64,000 nt of DNA from CAZKBP01 sp964551015 (GTDB lineage: Bacteria; Bacteroidota; Bacteroidia; Cytophagales; Microscillaceae), in NCBI GenBank assembly GCA_964551015.1, contig CAZKBP010000014.1:1-64000 (forward strand). The letters run 5' to 3'. Shown in pieces: positions 17,403-26,635 of the stretch (position 1 is its first letter; each line of letters begins with the position of its first letter). A program made the translations under genes and the position numbers. A model generated the notes under the pieces. It was not told where the DNA came from. It saw only the letters and a program-made list of their open reading frames with translations, and did not search any database.

Positions 17403-18902
17403 ATGGCCGAATCTTCGCTTTCTCAGACAGCTTTCAAATCTTTCATGGGCAATAGCCCTGTATGGTATAAACAAGCTGTCATCCTTAGCCTCATTATTAA
17501 CCCTATTTTGTGGGCGACCACGGGCCCAATCGTAACGGGGTGGGTCATTTTGGCTGAATTTATTGCCACCTTAGCACTGGCTTTGCGCTGTTACCCGCTT
17601 ATTCCGGGGGGCTTAATTGCCATTGAGGCGACGGTCTTGGGAATGGTAACGCCCGAAGGGATTTATCACGAAGTAGAAGCTAATCTAGAAGTGATTCTGC
17701 TCTTACTTTTCATGGTAGCAGGAATTCACTTCATGAAGGATTTGTTGTCTTGGATTTTTACCAAGATCATCGCTGGGATTCGCTCTAAGATTTTACTCTC
17801 CTTGACTTTCGCCTTCGTGGGAGCTTTTCTCTCAGCTTGGCTGGACGCGCTGACCGTAACGGCGGTGATGATCGCGGTAGCCATTGCTTTTTATAATGTT
17901 TACACGAGTGCTTCACTAGACGAACGTGCGCCCCAAACGGAGCTAGACGAGGATGATCGGAAAAATTTAGCGCGTCAGGACTTTGAAGACTTTAGTGGAT
18001 TTTTGCGCAATCTATTGATGCACGGGGTCGTGGGTACTGCCCTGGGAGGGGTGGCCACTCAGGTAGGGGAGCCACAAAACTTGATTATTGCTTCTACTAT
18101 GGAGTGGACTTTTATTGAATTCTACTTACAAATGGCCCGGGTTTCTATTCCCGTCCTGTTTTTTGGGCTCATTACCACGGCACTCGTAGAACACTTCAAA
18201 ATCGCGGGCTATGGCTACCAAATACCCGAAAATGTCCGCAAAATCCTCGTAAAAAGTGCCCAAAAGATGGAAGCCGAGATGGACACCAAAAAAAGATGGA
18301 CTTTGGTGGTGCAAGCCATCGGAGGGATTTGGCTCATCGTTGCCTTAGCCTTGCACTTAGCAGAAGTAGGACTAATTGGACTTTCGGTGATTATCTTCCT
18401 GACGGCCATGCTGGGTAAAATTGACGAAAACACGATTGGTTATGCTTTTGAAGAAGCCACGCCTTTTACCTCCCTGCTGGTTGTGTTTTTTGTGATTGTA
18501 GGAATGATCGAGCATATTCATCTGTTCAAACCCGTGATTGATTTGGCACTCAAAGCCAAAGGGGATGTGCAGCCTTACATGTTCTTTTTCTTCTCAGGTT
18601 TGCTCTCAGCGATTAGCGATAATGTATTCGTCGGAACTATTTATATCAAAGAAGCTAAACTGGCCCTGGGCATTGACTCCGAGCAGGCACGCAACGTGGC
18701 CATTGCTATTAACGTGGGTACAAATGTTCCCTCCATTGCCACGCCCAATGGGCAAGCGGCCTTTTTATTTTTATTGACTAATGCCATCGCGGCTCGTATC
18801 AAGCTTTCTTACATGAGAATGGTGGTGATGGCACTGCCTTACTTCATCATTCTGACGATTGTAGCGACCATTTTCTTAAACTGGAATTGGCTTGGCATTT
18901 AG
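17403..18902 (+). CDS. nhaB: Na+/H+ antiporter NhaB
   Basis: A 499-residue polytopic inner-membrane protein that exports sodium in exchange for protons. The N-terminus AFKSFMGNSPVWYKQAVI, the stretch CYPLIPGGLIAIEATVLGM, the segment EANLEVILLLLFMVAGIHFM and LSAWLDALTVTAVMIAVA match NhaB along its length. The later GVATQVGEPQNLIIA, ISDNVFVGTIYI and NVGTNVPSIATPNGQAAFL are the conserved charged and Asn/Pro sites of the ion pathway by family knowledge. The length is close to the proteobacterial proteins. It is a single gene under its own promoter. NhaB suggests a marine or saline habitat, which is inference. Confidence 0.95.
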   Translation: MAESSLSQTAFKSFMGNSPVWYKQAVILSLIINPILWATTGPIVTGWVILAEFIATLALALRCYPLIPGGLIAIEATVLGMVTPEGIYHEVEANLEVILLLLFMVAGIHFMKDLLSWIFTKIIAGIRSKILLSLTFAFVGAFLSAWLDALTVTAVMIAVAIAFYNVYTSASLDERAPQTELDEDDRKNLARQDFEDFSGFLRNLLMHGVVGTALGGVATQVGEPQNLIIASTMEWTFIEFYLQMARVSIPVLFFGLITTALVEHFKIAGYGYQIPENVRKILVKSAQKMEAEMDTKKRWTLVVQAIGGIWLIVALALHLAEVGLIGLSVIIFLTAMLGKIDENTIGYAFEEATPFTSLLVVFFVIVGMIEHIHLFKPVIDLALKAKGDVQPYMFFFFSGLLSAISDNVFVGTIYIKEAKLALGIDSEQARNVAIAINVGTNVPSIATPNGQAAFLFLLTNAIAARIKLSYMRMVVMALPYFIILTIVATIFLNWNWLGI

Positions 18903-18914
18903 CATCAACAAAAC

Positions 18915-21900
18915 CTAATTCTCTTCCATATCTCTGAAAGTTTCTAGCATTTTGAGCAGTGAAGCCTTGAGGAGATGGATATGATGCTCGATTGCTTCTA
19001 AGTTTGCTTCTTGTTCTAATAGCTTCTTTCCCTCCTCGATCAAGGGTTTGGGCTCTTCTATCTCAAAAATAGCCAAGGAGGTTTTGTAGTTGTGAATCAG
19101 CCGTTTTAGATTCTGGAGATCCTTCGTTTTGAGATAGATTTCATAATCACGCAAGAAGTCGTGCGTCTCGTTTAGAAACATCTTTTTCATACGCTTGCTA
19201 AATTTTTCATCCCCCTGGGCTAGCATTTCAATGATACTTTGCTTTTCAGAAGGGTACGATGAAGATTTTTGAGAAGAAAAAAGTATTTCATGAAGCTTTT
19301 TTTGAAGAACCTTGGGCGATAAAGGTTTTTGTAATAGGAGTTGAATGCCTAGTTTTCTGAGGGCTTCTTCTTCCTGGGGGTGCACGTGAGCCGTCATGAC
19401 AATGATAGGAATAAGCCAGATAGAGGGCTGTGCCTTGATCCGACGAATCGTTTGTAGGCCATCTAATTCGGGCATTTGCAAATCTATCAAAACCAAATCT
19501 ACTGGGTTTGCCTGGAGCTGCTCGAGCCCTTCCTTTCCGTGTTGAGCGAGCAAAACTTGGTAACCCCAATCTTGAAGTAATTTTTGTAATACTTGTCGGT
19601 TGATCTGATTGTCTTCTACAATTAGAATCGTTCTCAGCTCCGAAGGACGCGGTATTTGTAGCTGGGGCTTGTTTTTAGATAGATTGGATACTTTTTTGAG
19701 ATGGAGCGTAAAAGCAAAAGTAGAGCCTTTCCCGTAGACACTCTTTACCTCCAGCCTCGAGTCTAGTAACCTTAGCAACTCGTTGCAGATCGCCAGCCCG
19801 AGTCCCGTCCCTTCGGGCTTGGCTAGGTTTACTGCCCTGACCTGTGCAAATCGTTCGAAAATGTAAGTGAGCTTTTCTTCGGGAATCCCTTGCCCGGTAT
19901 CGCTGACTTCAAAGCGAAGTGAGGTCGTTGTTTCATTTTCAGAAACCAGCAAAACCGCTAACCTGACCGTGCCAGATGAAGTAAATTTGATGGCATTGCT
20001 CATCAAATTGCTAAGTACTTGATAGAGCATCATCTGGTCGCTCTGGAAGGCTTGAACCTTCAAACTTGGCTCTAGCTCGAGGCTGAGCGCAATTCCTTTT
20101 TGATGAGCCGATTTTTGGAAACTGTTGAGTACTTGCCGACAGAGTTCTTGGACGAGAAAGGCTTCTGGTTTGATTTTGATCTCGCCAGATTTGATTTTAG
20201 CATAATCTAAAATACGATTAAGCAATTCTAGCAGATGATGAGATGATACGTTGAGTGCTTCCAAATATGCCTCTAAGTGACGTGGAAGCTCTTCTTCGGA
20301 GAGGATATGAGTCAGCCCCACGATATTGTTGAGGGGGTTGCGAATCTCGTGGCTCATGTCTGCCAAAAACTCATCCTTAACCCTCAGGGCTTCTTCGGCT
20401 TCCTTGCGAGCTTTTAATAGGGCTTTATTTTTGGCTTTTAGTTCTTGTTGCTGATAATACTCATCACTTACGTCTTGATGAACCGCTACGACCATCTCCA
20501 CTTCACCTTCTTGATTGGGGATCGGGTAGATGGTGGTATTCAGAACTAACTTATCTTGGCGCGTATGCCATTGATTGTGAGGATCGCTCAACTGGACAGG
20601 AACCCTTTTCAGGAATACAGTTTCTCCTCGGTAGGCTTTATGATAGTCTAAGTTTTTCTTAGTAGCTACTGGATAGGGGTCAGTAAGCACATTATATTGA
20701 CCCACTCCGTACTCGGTAGAAGAAACGCCCAAGAGATGAGCTTGTGCTTTATTCATTTTGAGGGAAAAGCCATCTCGGTCAAAGATTTGCAAACCAATGG
20801 GAAGATGGTCAAAAAGCGACTCGAGCAGTTGCTTTTTTTGTAGTAGTTCTTCGGAGAGCCGTTTTTGCTTGGTTACATCTAGATTAAAACCGATGATTTC
20901 CTTGGCTTTTTGGCCGGGGCTTCTGGGATAGAGGCGCACGAAGTTTTGTATCCAACGGTATTCCCCCTCTTTGTTTTTGATGCGGTAAGTAATTTCATTT
21001 ATCTTTGAGGGATGGTGACGCAAGCTTTCCTCATAATCTCTAAACGACTGGAGGTCCTTAGGATGGATGAGGGCTAAATATCCTTCCCTACCCATGTTTT
21101 CTAATTCTTCTAGCGAGTAAAATAATCCTTTCGTGCCTTTCCCATTGAGATAGGAGAGGGTAAAATCGTGAAAATTGAACAAAAAAACATTTCCCGGCAA
21201 AGCTTGTATGATACTTTCTAAGAAATGCTTTTGTTCGGTTAGTTCTTCTTCTACTTTTTTGAGATGGCTAATATCCAGATTGATGCCTTGCAGGCCAAGG
21301 GGTTTTCCTTTTTTGATAATCACTCTTTGACGACCCATTAGATGCTTCACTTGATGATCGTTCTTACATTTGATTTTAAAGGTCCTCTCCTTGGACATTT
21401 GCGCGCTAGGCATCGTTGATGTGCGTATGCAGTGGTATTCCTCGAAAAAATCTGCTTGATTTTCAGGCTGGACATACTCCATAAATTCTTCAAAGGACCG
21501 AGGAGAGGAGTCTTCTGGACTTAGGCCAAAGATCTCACGCTGTCTTTCATCCCAGTGCATCTGGTCGTTGGTCAGGTCGTAGCGCCAAGTGCCGAGTTTG
21601 GCGATTTCTATGGCATCCCTCATATTGGCCTCGCTTTCTTCCAGACGTGCTTTGGCTTCTTTCTCTTCGGTAATATCGGTGCCAATGCCCTGTATCTCGG
21701 TCAGTTGTCCCTTTGAGTCGTAGATGGGATGACTTACCCAACGAAACCAGCGTTTGCCTTCTGAGCCGATCAAAAAATTCTCGTAGATCACTGAGCTTCG
21801 CGTTCTTTTGATCTCCTCGAGGTGTTGATAAAGCCTATCTTGTTCTTCTGGCGGGAGGAAACCGATAAACCTCTGGCCGAGTAGCTCCTTTTTAGATTTT

Positions 21901-22190
21901 CCAAAATATTGACAATAAGCGGCATTGACATAGGTAAGGGTCGTATCTGGCTGGGCACGACAGATCAGACTAGCGTGAAGATCAAGGATGGCATTTTTTC
22001 TTTTTTCATTTTCACAGATAGTTCTGATCCAATGCCCTTGCCAGACGATAACAAGGAGGCTCAATCCTAATGGGATCAATAGCCACGGGGTGGTTGGGAA
22101 AAAAACAACCCAAACGGCACAGGTTCCCACGGCCAGCAAATTGATTAAAGAAAAGCCACAAGGAGGGCAGATATTAAAAAGATTTTTCAC
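18915..22190 (-). CDS. Hybrid sensor histidine kinase (PAS repeats, kinase, receiver, HPt)
   Basis: A 1091-residue hybrid kinase. Two hydrophobic helices (about 14-52) anchor it, with no periplasmic domain. Four PAS/PAC units follow (about 65-180, 185-310, 320-440 and 447-590; FKIKCKNDHQVK, YRWIQNFVRLYPR). The dimerisation domain has H at about 613 in MSHEIRNPLNNIVG. The ATPase domain (about 715-840) has NLMSNAIKFTSSG, DTGQGIPEEKL and GTGLGLAI. The receiver (about 848-970) has its Asp at about 900 in LIDLQMPELDG. The last 100 residues look like HPt with IHNYKTSL. The start is a GTG at 22190, 46 bp after the response regulator gene. The signal is probably cytoplasmic. Confidence 0.93.
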   Translation of the reverse strand: MKNLFNICPPCGFSLINLLAVGTCAVWVVFFPTTPWLLIPLGLSLLVIVWQGHWIRTICENEKRKNAILDLHASLICRAQPDTTLTYVNAAYCQYFGKSKKELLGQRFIGFLPPEEQDRLYQHLEEIKRTRSSVIYENFLIGSEGKRWFRWVSHPIYDSKGQLTEIQGIGTDITEEKEAKARLEESEANMRDAIEIAKLGTWRYDLTNDQMHWDERQREIFGLSPEDSSPRSFEEFMEYVQPENQADFFEEYHCIRTSTMPSAQMSKERTFKIKCKNDHQVKHLMGRQRVIIKKGKPLGLQGINLDISHLKKVEEELTEQKHFLESIIQALPGNVFLFNFHDFTLSYLNGKGTKGLFYSLEELENMGREGYLALIHPKDLQSFRDYEESLRHHPSKINEITYRIKNKEGEYRWIQNFVRLYPRSPGQKAKEIIGFNLDVTKQKRLSEELLQKKQLLESLFDHLPIGLQIFDRDGFSLKMNKAQAHLLGVSSTEYGVGQYNVLTDPYPVATKKNLDYHKAYRGETVFLKRVPVQLSDPHNQWHTRQDKLVLNTTIYPIPNQEGEVEMVVAVHQDVSDEYYQQQELKAKNKALLKARKEAEEALRVKDEFLADMSHEIRNPLNNIVGLTHILSEEELPRHLEAYLEALNVSSHHLLELLNRILDYAKIKSGEIKIKPEAFLVQELCRQVLNSFQKSAHQKGIALSLELEPSLKVQAFQSDQMMLYQVLSNLMSNAIKFTSSGTVRLAVLLVSENETTTSLRFEVSDTGQGIPEEKLTYIFERFAQVRAVNLAKPEGTGLGLAICNELLRLLDSRLEVKSVYGKGSTFAFTLHLKKVSNLSKNKPQLQIPRPSELRTILIVEDNQINRQVLQKLLQDWGYQVLLAQHGKEGLEQLQANPVDLVLIDLQMPELDGLQTIRRIKAQPSIWLIPIIVMTAHVHPQEEEALRKLGIQLLLQKPLSPKVLQKKLHEILFSSQKSSSYPSEKQSIIEMLAQGDEKFSKRMKKMFLNETHDFLRDYEIYLKTKDLQNLKRLIHNYKTSLAIFEIEEPKPLIEEGKKLLEQEANLEAIEHHIHLLKASLLKMLETFRDMEEN

Positions 22191-22236
22191 GGCTTCTCGG
22201 GGTTTTCAAAAGTTAGATGCACAGTGTAGAAGAGGC

Positions 22237-22860
22237 TTAGATCAGCTTATTTTTGAGGACAAAACTGACCAACTCTGCCGTATTCTTGACCTCCAACTTG
22301 GCTAGGATATTGGCGCGGTGTTTTCCCACGGTTTTGATAGAAATATTTAATTCTTCGGCAATTTCTCTGCTTTTTCGGCCATCACTGATCATCCTGAGAA
22401 TTTCTAATTCTCTCTCGCTCAGATGAAAATCTTCCAGCGTAGGTGAGTCGTTGAGTACCACGTTGAGTACATCAGAGGGGTAGTATTTTTCCCCTTGATG
22501 AACGAGAGTGAGGGCACTTAAAAATTCCTGTAAAGCCACATTTTTGTGGATATAGCCTTCAATTTCTAGTTTGATGGCCTCTCGGATATAGCTCTTCTCT
22601 AAGTATTGGGTGAGAATGATGATCTTAATGGTTGGACACTTTTCCTTGATCTGGCGGCAGAGATCTAGCCCCTGCGTTTCGGTTTCGGGTAGTTCCAGAT
22701 CGCAGATCACAAGATCGGGCTGATGTTTTTGGAGTTCTTCTAGGCTGAAGTTCTTGCCCGAAGACTCGGCTACGATTTCTACATCTTCTTCACGGGAAAT
22801 AAGCTGCTGAATACTCGCTCTAAACAAACGATGGTCTTCAATCAAAAATAACTTAATCAT
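22237..22860 (-). CDS. NarL/FixJ-type response regulator
   Basis: A 207-residue two-component regulator. The receiver (1-120) has the acidic pair in IEDH, the phosphoacceptor D54 in LVICDLELPET, and the Thr/Lys region ILTQYLEKSYI followed by GYIHKN. The LuxR-type DNA-binding domain (about 145-205) has LSERELEILRMISDGRKSREIA and NISIKTVGKHRANILAKL. It lies between the STAS-like gene (46-bp gap) and the hybrid kinase (46-bp gap) on the same strand, so all three are probably one operon and the kinase its partner. The target genes are unknown. Confidence 0.93.
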   Translation of the reverse strand: MIKLFLIEDHRLFRASIQQLISREEDVEIVAESSGKNFSLEELQKHQPDLVICDLELPETETQGLDLCRQIKEKCPTIKIIILTQYLEKSYIREAIKLEIEGYIHKNVALQEFLSALTLVHQGEKYYPSDVLNVVLNDSPTLEDFHLSERELEILRMISDGRKSREIAEELNISIKTVGKHRANILAKLEVKNTAELVSFVLKNKLI

Positions 22861-22906
22861 GGCTCAAGGAGGCTTAAGTAAATTTATACCTGTATAAAAA
22901 CGTTCA

Positions 22907-23335
22907 CTAAATAGCGTTATCGTGTCGGAAATAATCTACTTCTCGTAACCATGCGCGGGCAGAGCTGGGTTCTGGAAAGTAAAATACGTAGTAGTTTCCC
23001 TTGGGAAAAGTATCCAGCAGCGTTTTTTTGATGAAAACAGAACTGAACAAGTTTTGAGAAAGTACTATGGCGACCTTCCCCGAATGATCTACTAACTCAG
23101 CTAACTGAGGATATAGCTGCTGCTGTGCCCAAAAGAAGTCCTGTGGAAAAATCATCATCTTCTCTTGATTGAGTAGCCATTTTTTGAATTGCTTCTCAGG
23201 AGCAATGCTACTCAGGAAGTTACCTGCTGCACGAAATTCATCACTCGAGCTAGGTTGTGTCCAAAGGATTTCTAGGATGTCTTCTGCTCGATTATAATCT
23301 ATTTGGATAGAGGGGTTTTGGTATAATTTTTCCAT
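22907..23335 (-). CDS. Small protein, possibly STAS/SpoIIAA-like
   Basis: A 142-residue soluble protein. I take the ATG at 23335 (MEKLYQNPSIQIDYN). An in-frame ATG at 23356 lies 2 bp from the promoter box at 23358-23365, so it would be upstream of or at the transcript start. Predicted alternation of beta strands and helices (LEILWTQPSSSDEFRAAGNF, KVAIVLSQNLFSSVF, YYVFYFPEPSSARAWLREV) recalls STAS/SpoIIAA-like proteins of Cytophagales, but no conserved phosphorylatable Ser is plain to me. It is the first gene of the regulator-kinase operon and is divergent from a SpoIIE-type phosphatase, whose known substrates are STAS proteins. The family call is tentative. Confidence 0.6.
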   Translation of the reverse strand: MEKLYQNPSIQIDYNRAEDILEILWTQPSSSDEFRAAGNFLSSIAPEKQFKKWLLNQEKMMIFPQDFFWAQQQLYPQLAELVDHSGKVAIVLSQNLFSSVFIKKTLLDTFPKGNYYVFYFPEPSSARAWLREVDYFRHDNAI

Positions 23336-23357
23336 AAATGGTGCGACAATATGCACC

Positions 23358-23365
23358 CAAACCTA
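23358..23365 (-). promoter_or_regulatory. Bacteroidota -7 promoter box of the STAS-like/regulator/kinase operon
   Basis: On the minus strand TAGGTTTG matches TAnnTTTG. It lies 22 bp upstream of the ATG at 23335 and argues against the ATG at 23356 as start. Confidence 0.6.
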
Positions 23366-23500
23366 GCTATTATATATTCCTCTATGAATAAGTAAAAACC
23401 CTATTTTTCGTGTAAATCCTTGAAATTTTTACAGAAAACACCCATAAGCGGGCGGAAGAAAGTAGTAAAGTACAATTAAGATAGCCATTTTCTCCATAAC

Positions 23501-25624
23501 ATGCGCTGGTATGGCAATCTCTTTGATCTCTTTTCTTACATCAGCCAGACTTCGTTCAGATTACCCCATTTAAAAAATTTAGCCCTGGCACGGCTCTTTG
23601 GAAAGAAATACTCGATGACGCTTCTAAAACACATGATTAACCAAGCCCAAGATGGACTTTGCCTGCTGAGTGAGCAAGGTAAAGTACTGGAAGTCAATGC
23701 GCCTTTCAGTGAAATATTGGGTTTAGCACCGCAAAATGTAAAAGGAAAAGATATCTGTACGCTTTTTCAAGGCTTTGATTTGAATTCACTTTCTTTTGAG
23801 AAGGACACAGAGCAGATTCTAAAATTAGACTTTCTAAAAGACCAAGTCTGGCATCAAGTCCAGTTGAAGGTGACCAAAACACAGTTGTCTTCTGACTTTT
23901 CTGTACCCGTCTACCTGATCTCTACTTACGCTCAGGCCACCCTCAAACAGGTACAGCCCTTCCTAGATAAAATCAAAGAGCTGTTTCACCGCTTATTCCA
24001 AAAAGTAGACGTGGGAATTCGTGTGTGTGATGCACAGGGGAAAATCGTATTTGTGAACCGAAAAGCCTGTCAGTTATTTGGCTATTCTGAAAAAGAGCAA
24101 TTAGGACAAGCCCTCTCGAGCTTTGTTCACCCTCAGGATTTAGATTTAATCAAGGTGAAAAATACCGAGAATATCAACTGGCTCAACCCTCCTGCCCATC
24201 TCGCCTATCAAAAACTTCGCTATCAAACCAAGCAGCAGGGCTATCTCACCGTGAGTGCTTCTTGGTATCTAATCCAAGGCAAGCAGGGGCAGCCCTTTTA
24301 TCAGGTAGAAATTTTTAGCCCACAATCTACGCTCAAAATACCCTCTGACTTAGACAAATTAGCTCTGGTAGCAAGCAATACTCAGGAGTCAGTCGTCATT
24401 ACGGACAAAGACGGTTATACCGAATGGGTCAATCAAGGCTTTACCAATTTGACGGGCTACACGCTCAAAGAAATGCTGGGGAAAAAACCCGGACACATTC
24501 TCCAAGGGCCAGCTACCAAAGTGGAGTCTATCCAGAGAATAACCCATAAGCTACAAAGCAAATGCCCTTTTTCTGAGGATATTCTCAACTATAAAAAAAC
24601 CGGAGAAGCCTATTGGATCAAAATGAATATTACCCCCATTTTAGATAAAAATGGACAAATAGATCGCTTCATTGCCATTCAATCGGATATCACCCAGCAA
24701 ATGGAGTTTACCCAAAAGCTCCGAGAAGAAAAACATAAAACCGAAGAACTCAATCGAACCGTACTCAACTCTATGGATCAAATCTCTAAAAACTTTGAAG
24801 AGATTTATCAACAAAAACAACTATTAGACACGAAAAACCAAGAAATCAGTATTCGCAATGAGCAGATTACCCAGAGTATCCGCTATGCCCAGCGGATCCA
24901 AATGGCGATCCTGCCTCGTACTGAGCAACTCCATATGCATTTTGAAGAGAGTTTCGTGTTCTATCAACCGCGTGATATTGTCAGTGGTGATTTCTATTGG
25001 TTTGCCGAAATAGGAGCTTGCAAAATACTGATCTTGGCCGATTGTACAGGGCACGGAGTACCCGGAGCCTTTATGACCATCTTGGGAGATGCCCTCTTGA
25101 ATGATATCGTAAAAGGAGATCAAATCACGCTACCAGACCAAATTCTTTATCATTTGGATGAGCAATTAAAAACCAAATTCCGAAGCGAACTGAATGCAGA
25201 CGAGGGGCTGGATGACGGCATGGACATGGCCGTGGTTTGTATTTATCCAGAGCGACAGGAAATTATGTTTGCTGGGGCAAAGCAATCCATCTATCTGGCA
25301 CACGAAAATCAACTAGAACGCTACCAAGGAGCCAAGTTCCCAGTGGGTAGCTTCCAGTATAAAGTACCGAAAGTCTTCAAATCCCAGACAATTACTTACC
25401 AACCCGGAGATCAGATCTACCTGTGCTCAGATGGTTTTCAAGATCAATTCGGAGGGCCGAACAACAGTAAATTTCTCAAAAGAAGGTTTTGCAATTTGCT
25501 CAGGCACATCAGCCACTTACCCATGAAGCAACAGCAACCAAAGCTGGAAAAAGCTTTTTGGGCTTGGAAAGCAGATTACCCCCAGACCGACGATGTCTTG
25601 GTCATCGGGTGTCAGCTACATTAA
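23501..25624 (+). CDS. PAS-domain SpoIIE-type serine phosphatase
   Basis: A 707-residue cytoplasmic signalling protein. Three PAS domains lie at about 45-155, 160-275 and 289-405 (VGIRVCDAQGKIVFVNRKA; SVVITDKDGYTEWVNQGF). A coiled coil (about 405-455) leads to a PPM/SpoIIE phosphatase domain (about 483-705). The metal-binding acids are visible in DIVSGDFYWF, LADCTGHGVPGAFM, DDGMDMAVV and QTDDVLVI. Family members dephosphorylate STAS anti-anti-sigma proteins or act in partner-switching. A divergent STAS-like gene 165 bp away is a possible target, by inference. An alternative start is the ATG at 23617, which would remove 39 residues. A tandem repeat begins 25 bp after the stop. Confidence 0.9.
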   Translation: MRWYGNLFDLFSYISQTSFRLPHLKNLALARLFGKKYSMTLLKHMINQAQDGLCLLSEQGKVLEVNAPFSEILGLAPQNVKGKDICTLFQGFDLNSLSFEKDTEQILKLDFLKDQVWHQVQLKVTKTQLSSDFSVPVYLISTYAQATLKQVQPFLDKIKELFHRLFQKVDVGIRVCDAQGKIVFVNRKACQLFGYSEKEQLGQALSSFVHPQDLDLIKVKNTENINWLNPPAHLAYQKLRYQTKQQGYLTVSASWYLIQGKQGQPFYQVEIFSPQSTLKIPSDLDKLALVASNTQESVVITDKDGYTEWVNQGFTNLTGYTLKEMLGKKPGHILQGPATKVESIQRITHKLQSKCPFSEDILNYKKTGEAYWIKMNITPILDKNGQIDRFIAIQSDITQQMEFTQKLREEKHKTEELNRTVLNSMDQISKNFEEIYQQKQLLDTKNQEISIRNEQITQSIRYAQRIQMAILPRTEQLHMHFEESFVFYQPRDIVSGDFYWFAEIGACKILILADCTGHGVPGAFMTILGDALLNDIVKGDQITLPDQILYHLDEQLKTKFRSELNADEGLDDGMDMAVVCIYPERQEIMFAGAKQSIYLAHENQLERYQGAKFPVGSFQYKVPKVFKSQTITYQPGDQIYLCSDGFQDQFGGPNNSKFLKRRFCNLLRHISHLPMKQQQPKLEKAFWAWKADYPQTDDVLVIGCQLH

Positions 25625-25649
25625 TAAAGCATTTCTTATTTTAAATGAA

Positions 25650-25764
25650 GGACGTGTCTGGATACGTTTGGGACGTGTCTGGATACGTCTGGGACGTGTC
25701 TGGATACGTTTGGGACGTGTCTGGATACGTTTGGGACGTGTCTGCTATACGTTTGGGACGTGTC
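25650..25764 (+). repeat. 21-bp direct tandem repeat, about 5.5 copies
   Basis: Units start at 25650, 25671, 25692, 25713 and 25734, each opening GGACGTGTCTG and ending ACGTYTG, then a partial sixth copy GGACGTGTC at 25756. Copies differ only by one C/T change (second) and one inserted base (fifth). The array lies between the phosphatase stop and the terminator. There are no spacers, so it is not CRISPR. In one frame it would read as heptads GRVWIRL, but no start or function supports that. Confidence 0.95.
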
Positions 25765-25786
25765 CCGAAGGGCTATGACAGTTAGT

Positions 25787-25840
25787 GCCTTTCTGAATCA
25801 AGCAAAAGACGCTTGATCCAGAAAGGCGGGTTATTTTTTT
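25787..25840. terminator. Strong bidirectional terminator
   Basis: GCCTTTCTGAATCAAGC (25787-25803) pairs with GCTTGATCCAGAAAGGC (25811-25827) with one mismatch and a 7-nt loop, followed by a T-rich run to 25840. It separates two convergent genes, the PAS-SpoIIE phosphatase and the 243-residue unknown protein. Confidence 0.85.
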
Positions 25841-26571
25841 TAATTAAATCCATAATTGTAAACCTCTTTCTTGCCCTGGCGGTCTACAATTGCCCAGTAA
25901 ACGTGGTCAGAAAGTTCGGGTAAGTAGAGGCTAAAGACCCAATTCTCAGCAATGGGTTCACCTCCTTCGGGTGGGTTAAAATCCAAATCCTCGTCGCTAT
26001 CAGGGTTATAAATGGGAATCAAACGAAGTACGCCGGTATTAAAGAAGGCTTGTCGTTTGGCTTCTACCTCCTCGAGCTTACTGGCTGGAATGTCCTCTTT
26101 TTCGTAGATGCCTTCTACCTCTTGGATGAGTTTCCAAGGAGATTCGGGGCTACGGTCATCTCGGAAGAAACTATTGAGAGCCGTGCGCAAAGCCATTCCC
26201 AAGTCAATTTTGGTTGGAAAGGCCTCGATTTGCCTTCTCACCTCTTCCTCATCGATAAATAGTTGCATCTCAGCAAATTGGAACTCATCACGGACGATTT
26301 TTTCCACCAATTCATCCACAGAAAGCTCTTTTTCTACTTGTTCTTGGAACCAATCCTGCGCTTTGCTAGTCCAAGCAAAGTGATCACGGATGTAGGCCAG
26401 CGTATTTTTCTCAATACGAGTGATGACACCTCGATCTTGTGCCATTTTGAAAAGGGTCAGCGCATCATCGTAAGAGATCCGTCCGTCTCCTTTTCCGGTA
26501 ACAAATTCCTCGGCAGCTTCTAGCAGTTGCCGATCATATTTTTGACCATCAATAATTTTATAATAGCTCAT
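25840..26571 (-). CDS. Conserved protein of unknown function with GDGRIS motif
   Basis: A 243-residue acidic soluble protein with no signal peptide. The first 90 residues (YYKIIDGQKYDRQLLEAAEE, GKGDGRISYDDALTLFKMAQ, EKNTLAYIRDHFAWTSKAQ, DWFQEQV) recall a widespread uncharacterised helical domain, in which a GDGRIS-DA motif looks like a single calcium-loop-like element (my recollection, not searched). The C-terminal part is strand-rich (VLRLIPIYNPDSDEDLDF, WVFSLYLPELSDHVYWAIV) and not recognised. The gene follows a Nudix hydrolase on the same strand after 64 bp and ends at the shared terminator. No function is proposed. Confidence 0.7.
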   Translation of the reverse strand: MSYYKIIDGQKYDRQLLEAAEEFVTGKGDGRISYDDALTLFKMAQDRGVITRIEKNTLAYIRDHFAWTSKAQDWFQEQVEKELSVDELVEKIVRDEFQFAEMQLFIDEEEVRRQIEAFPTKIDLGMALRTALNSFFRDDRSPESPWKLIQEVEGIYEKEDIPASKLEEVEAKRQAFFNTGVLRLIPIYNPDSDEDLDFNPPEGGEPIAENWVFSLYLPELSDHVYWAIVDRQGKKEVYNYGFN

Positions 26572-26635
26572 AGTAGTAGCAAAAAAGATCAGTTAAAGGT
26601 ATTTTTATGGTAAACAGGGATAGATATTTCAAGCT

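Noticed and set aside
25650..25764. CRISPR-like array
   Set aside because: The units follow one another without spacers, and no cas gene is in the window.
25593..25778. A plus-strand frame through the tandem repeat that would encode heptads GRVWIRL
   Set aside because: It starts inside the phosphatase gene in another frame, has no promoter or leader of its own and is explained by the 21-bp DNA repeat being a multiple of three.
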